From assembly GCF_025244865.1 (NCBI RefSeq), contig NZ_CP104272.1, positions 806,001 through 870,000 of the forward strand: a stretch of DNA of 64,000 bases, in the 5' to 3' direction. Every line of letters begins with the position of its first letter. Position 1 is the first letter of the stretch. This DNA is from Arthrobacter sp. zg-Y1110. Lineage in GTDB: Bacteria; Actinomycetota; Actinomycetes; Actinomycetales; Micrococcaceae. The notes beneath the pieces were generated by a model. That model had not been told where the DNA came from. It did no database searches and worked only from the letters and a program-made list of their open reading frames with translations. The position numbers and the translations under genes were made by a program. Below, in pieces: positions 63,202-64,000 of this stretch.

Positions 63202-63564
63202 ATGGCTATGGCTGGATCACAGGCAGCGAGTCCCCGGGGTCTGCCCGGGCCCGTGTTCTCTGTGGCGGAAGCCAGGGAACGCGGGATACCCGTGTCCGAT
63301 TTACGGCGAAAAGAGTACGACGGCGCCGGGCATGGCCTGCGCACTGTCCTCGGGGTCCAGCCATCGCTGTTGGATTCGGTTCGACCGCTTGCGCCGCCAG
63401 CGGGCCGCACAGTAGTCAGCCACACCACGGCTGCGGCCCTCTGGGGAATGTGGCTGCCGAGCCGCTTGGAATCCGGCCCCCTGCACTTGACCCGGCCACT
63501 GGAAAACGGGTCCGAGACGGGTTGTTACACGGAGTCCGGGGACCGAAACGAAGCGAAGGCATAA
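63202..63564 (+). pseudogene. Truncated AbiEi/DUF559-like N-terminal fragment
   Basis: From the ATG at 63202 (GAAGGGAG upstream) 120 residues are coded. The opening PGPVFSVAEARERGIPVSDL and TVVSHTTAAALWGMWLP match, from memory, the N-terminal half of larger actinobacterial proteins related to type IV toxin-antitoxin AbiEi/DUF559. The usual nuclease-like C-terminus is missing: the frame runs into ETGCYTESGDRNEAK and stops at 63564. A deletion or frameshift remnant is likely; a short intact protein is the alternative. Confidence 0.5.
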
Positions 63565-63621
63565 ACTTCTCGTGGGCCGCACGGCCTGCGCACCGATCAT
63601 CGAACACTTGGAGTGTCAGTT

Positions 63622-64000
63622 GTGAGCAATCCCGTCCTTGACCGTGTTCCCATCCGCCGGGCCCTGATCTCGGTGTACAACAAGACGGGCCTGACGGAAC
63701 TCGCGCAGGGCCTTGCGGCAGCCGGCGTCAGCATCGTCTCCACCGGTTCCACCGCAAAGCAGATTGCCGCAGCGGGCGTAGAGGTCACTGAGGTCGCGGA
63801 AGTCACCGGCTTCAAGGAATGCCTGGACGGACGCGTCAAGACGCTTCACCCGCGGGTCCATGCCGGAATCCTCGCCGACCGCCGCCGCGAGGACCACATT
63901 GCCCAGCTGGAGGAAATGGAGATTGAACCCTTCGACCTCGTGGTGGTGAACCTCTACCCGTTCGTGGAGACCGTCCGCTCCGGCGCCGGCCAGGACGAAG
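63622..64000 (+). CDS. purH: Bifunctional AICAR formyltransferase/IMP cyclohydrolase (5' part)
   Basis: The GTG at 63622 has TTGGAG eight bases upstream. The first 126 residues fit Pur[54 protein letters not shown] and [12 protein letters not shown]. This is the IMP cyclohydrolase (MGS-like) domain; the formyltransferase domain lies past the window end. It performs the last two steps of IMP synthesis. Confidence 0.95.
   Translation, partial: MSNPVLDRVPIRRALISVYNKTGLTELAQGLAAAGVSIVSTGSTAKQIAAAGVEVTEVAEVTGFKECLDGRVKTLHPRVHAGILADRRREDHIAQLEEMEIEPFDLVVVNLYPFVETVRSGAGQDE

Overview
The window is a GC-rich actinobacterial chromosome segment. It most resembles Arthrobacter or a related Micrococcaceae; this is an inference from base composition, frequent GTG starts, family content (DUF222 HNH protein, DUF6318 lipoprotein, DUF6350/PerM next to purN) and the remembered perM-purN-purH order of actinobacteria. 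It looks like ordinary chromosome with accessory metabolic patches. I saw no rRNA, tRNA, CRISPR array, insertion sequence or phage gene.

Layout. 1-5.7 kb: 5'-truncated beta-propeller lipoprotein, DUF3817 membrane protein, Bcr/CflA-type MFS pump, SDR, DJ-1/PfpI protein and aldo/keto reductase. 5.9-21.9 kb: a carbon-use region. An aldehyde dehydrogenase and a LigM-like tetrahydrofolate O-demethylase form an operon. A second LigM-like gene lies 7 kb downstream. Between and beside them are lutABC (lactate oxidation), an orphan solute-binding lipoprotein, a short divergent MetF, a lactate permease and a YoaK-like protein. LigM would load methyl groups onto tetrahydrofolate and MetF would oxidise them, while LutABC and the permease handle lactate. 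22-30.4 kb: gamma-glutamyltransferase, L-lactate dehydrogenase, PutP, DUF72, LLM oxidoreductase, thioesterase, DUF421 and a TerF-like VWA protein. 30.4-34 kb: two near-identical cold-shock units (leader, gene, terminator) flanking a glutaminase-STAS-cNMP fusion, plus a repeat-rich gap. 34-41.4 kb: atypical Nramp-like transporter, Ser/Thr kinase, YchJ, two zinc alcohol dehydrogenases and a DUF222 HNH protein. 41.4-46.8 kb: AAA ATPase and the urease operon ureABCFGD, with no ureE. 46.9-53.2 kb: TauE/SafE, a DoxX-like protein with a Lys/Ala tail, phosphodiesterase, PNPOx-like protein, catalase and a Stealth phosphotransferase. 53.4-64 kb: three secreted proteins, a second repeat-rich gap, a set of small genes, a second TauE/SafE, PerM-like protein, purN, an MFS gene plus a truncated gene inserted before purH, and the start of purH.

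The best candidates for something undescribed are: (1) a dispersed palindromic element whose GGACAAA-containing arms are amplified in tandem, sitting in the only two long gaps between convergent genes, with a 42-nt core 38/42 identical between sites 25 kb apart and in inverted orientation; (2) a ~145-nt cold-shock mRNA leader shared by the two csp genes, with two hairpins, one supported by covariation; (3) the two LigM paralogues with a dedicated-looking MetF. All homology statements come from memory of the families and motif reading; no database search was run.
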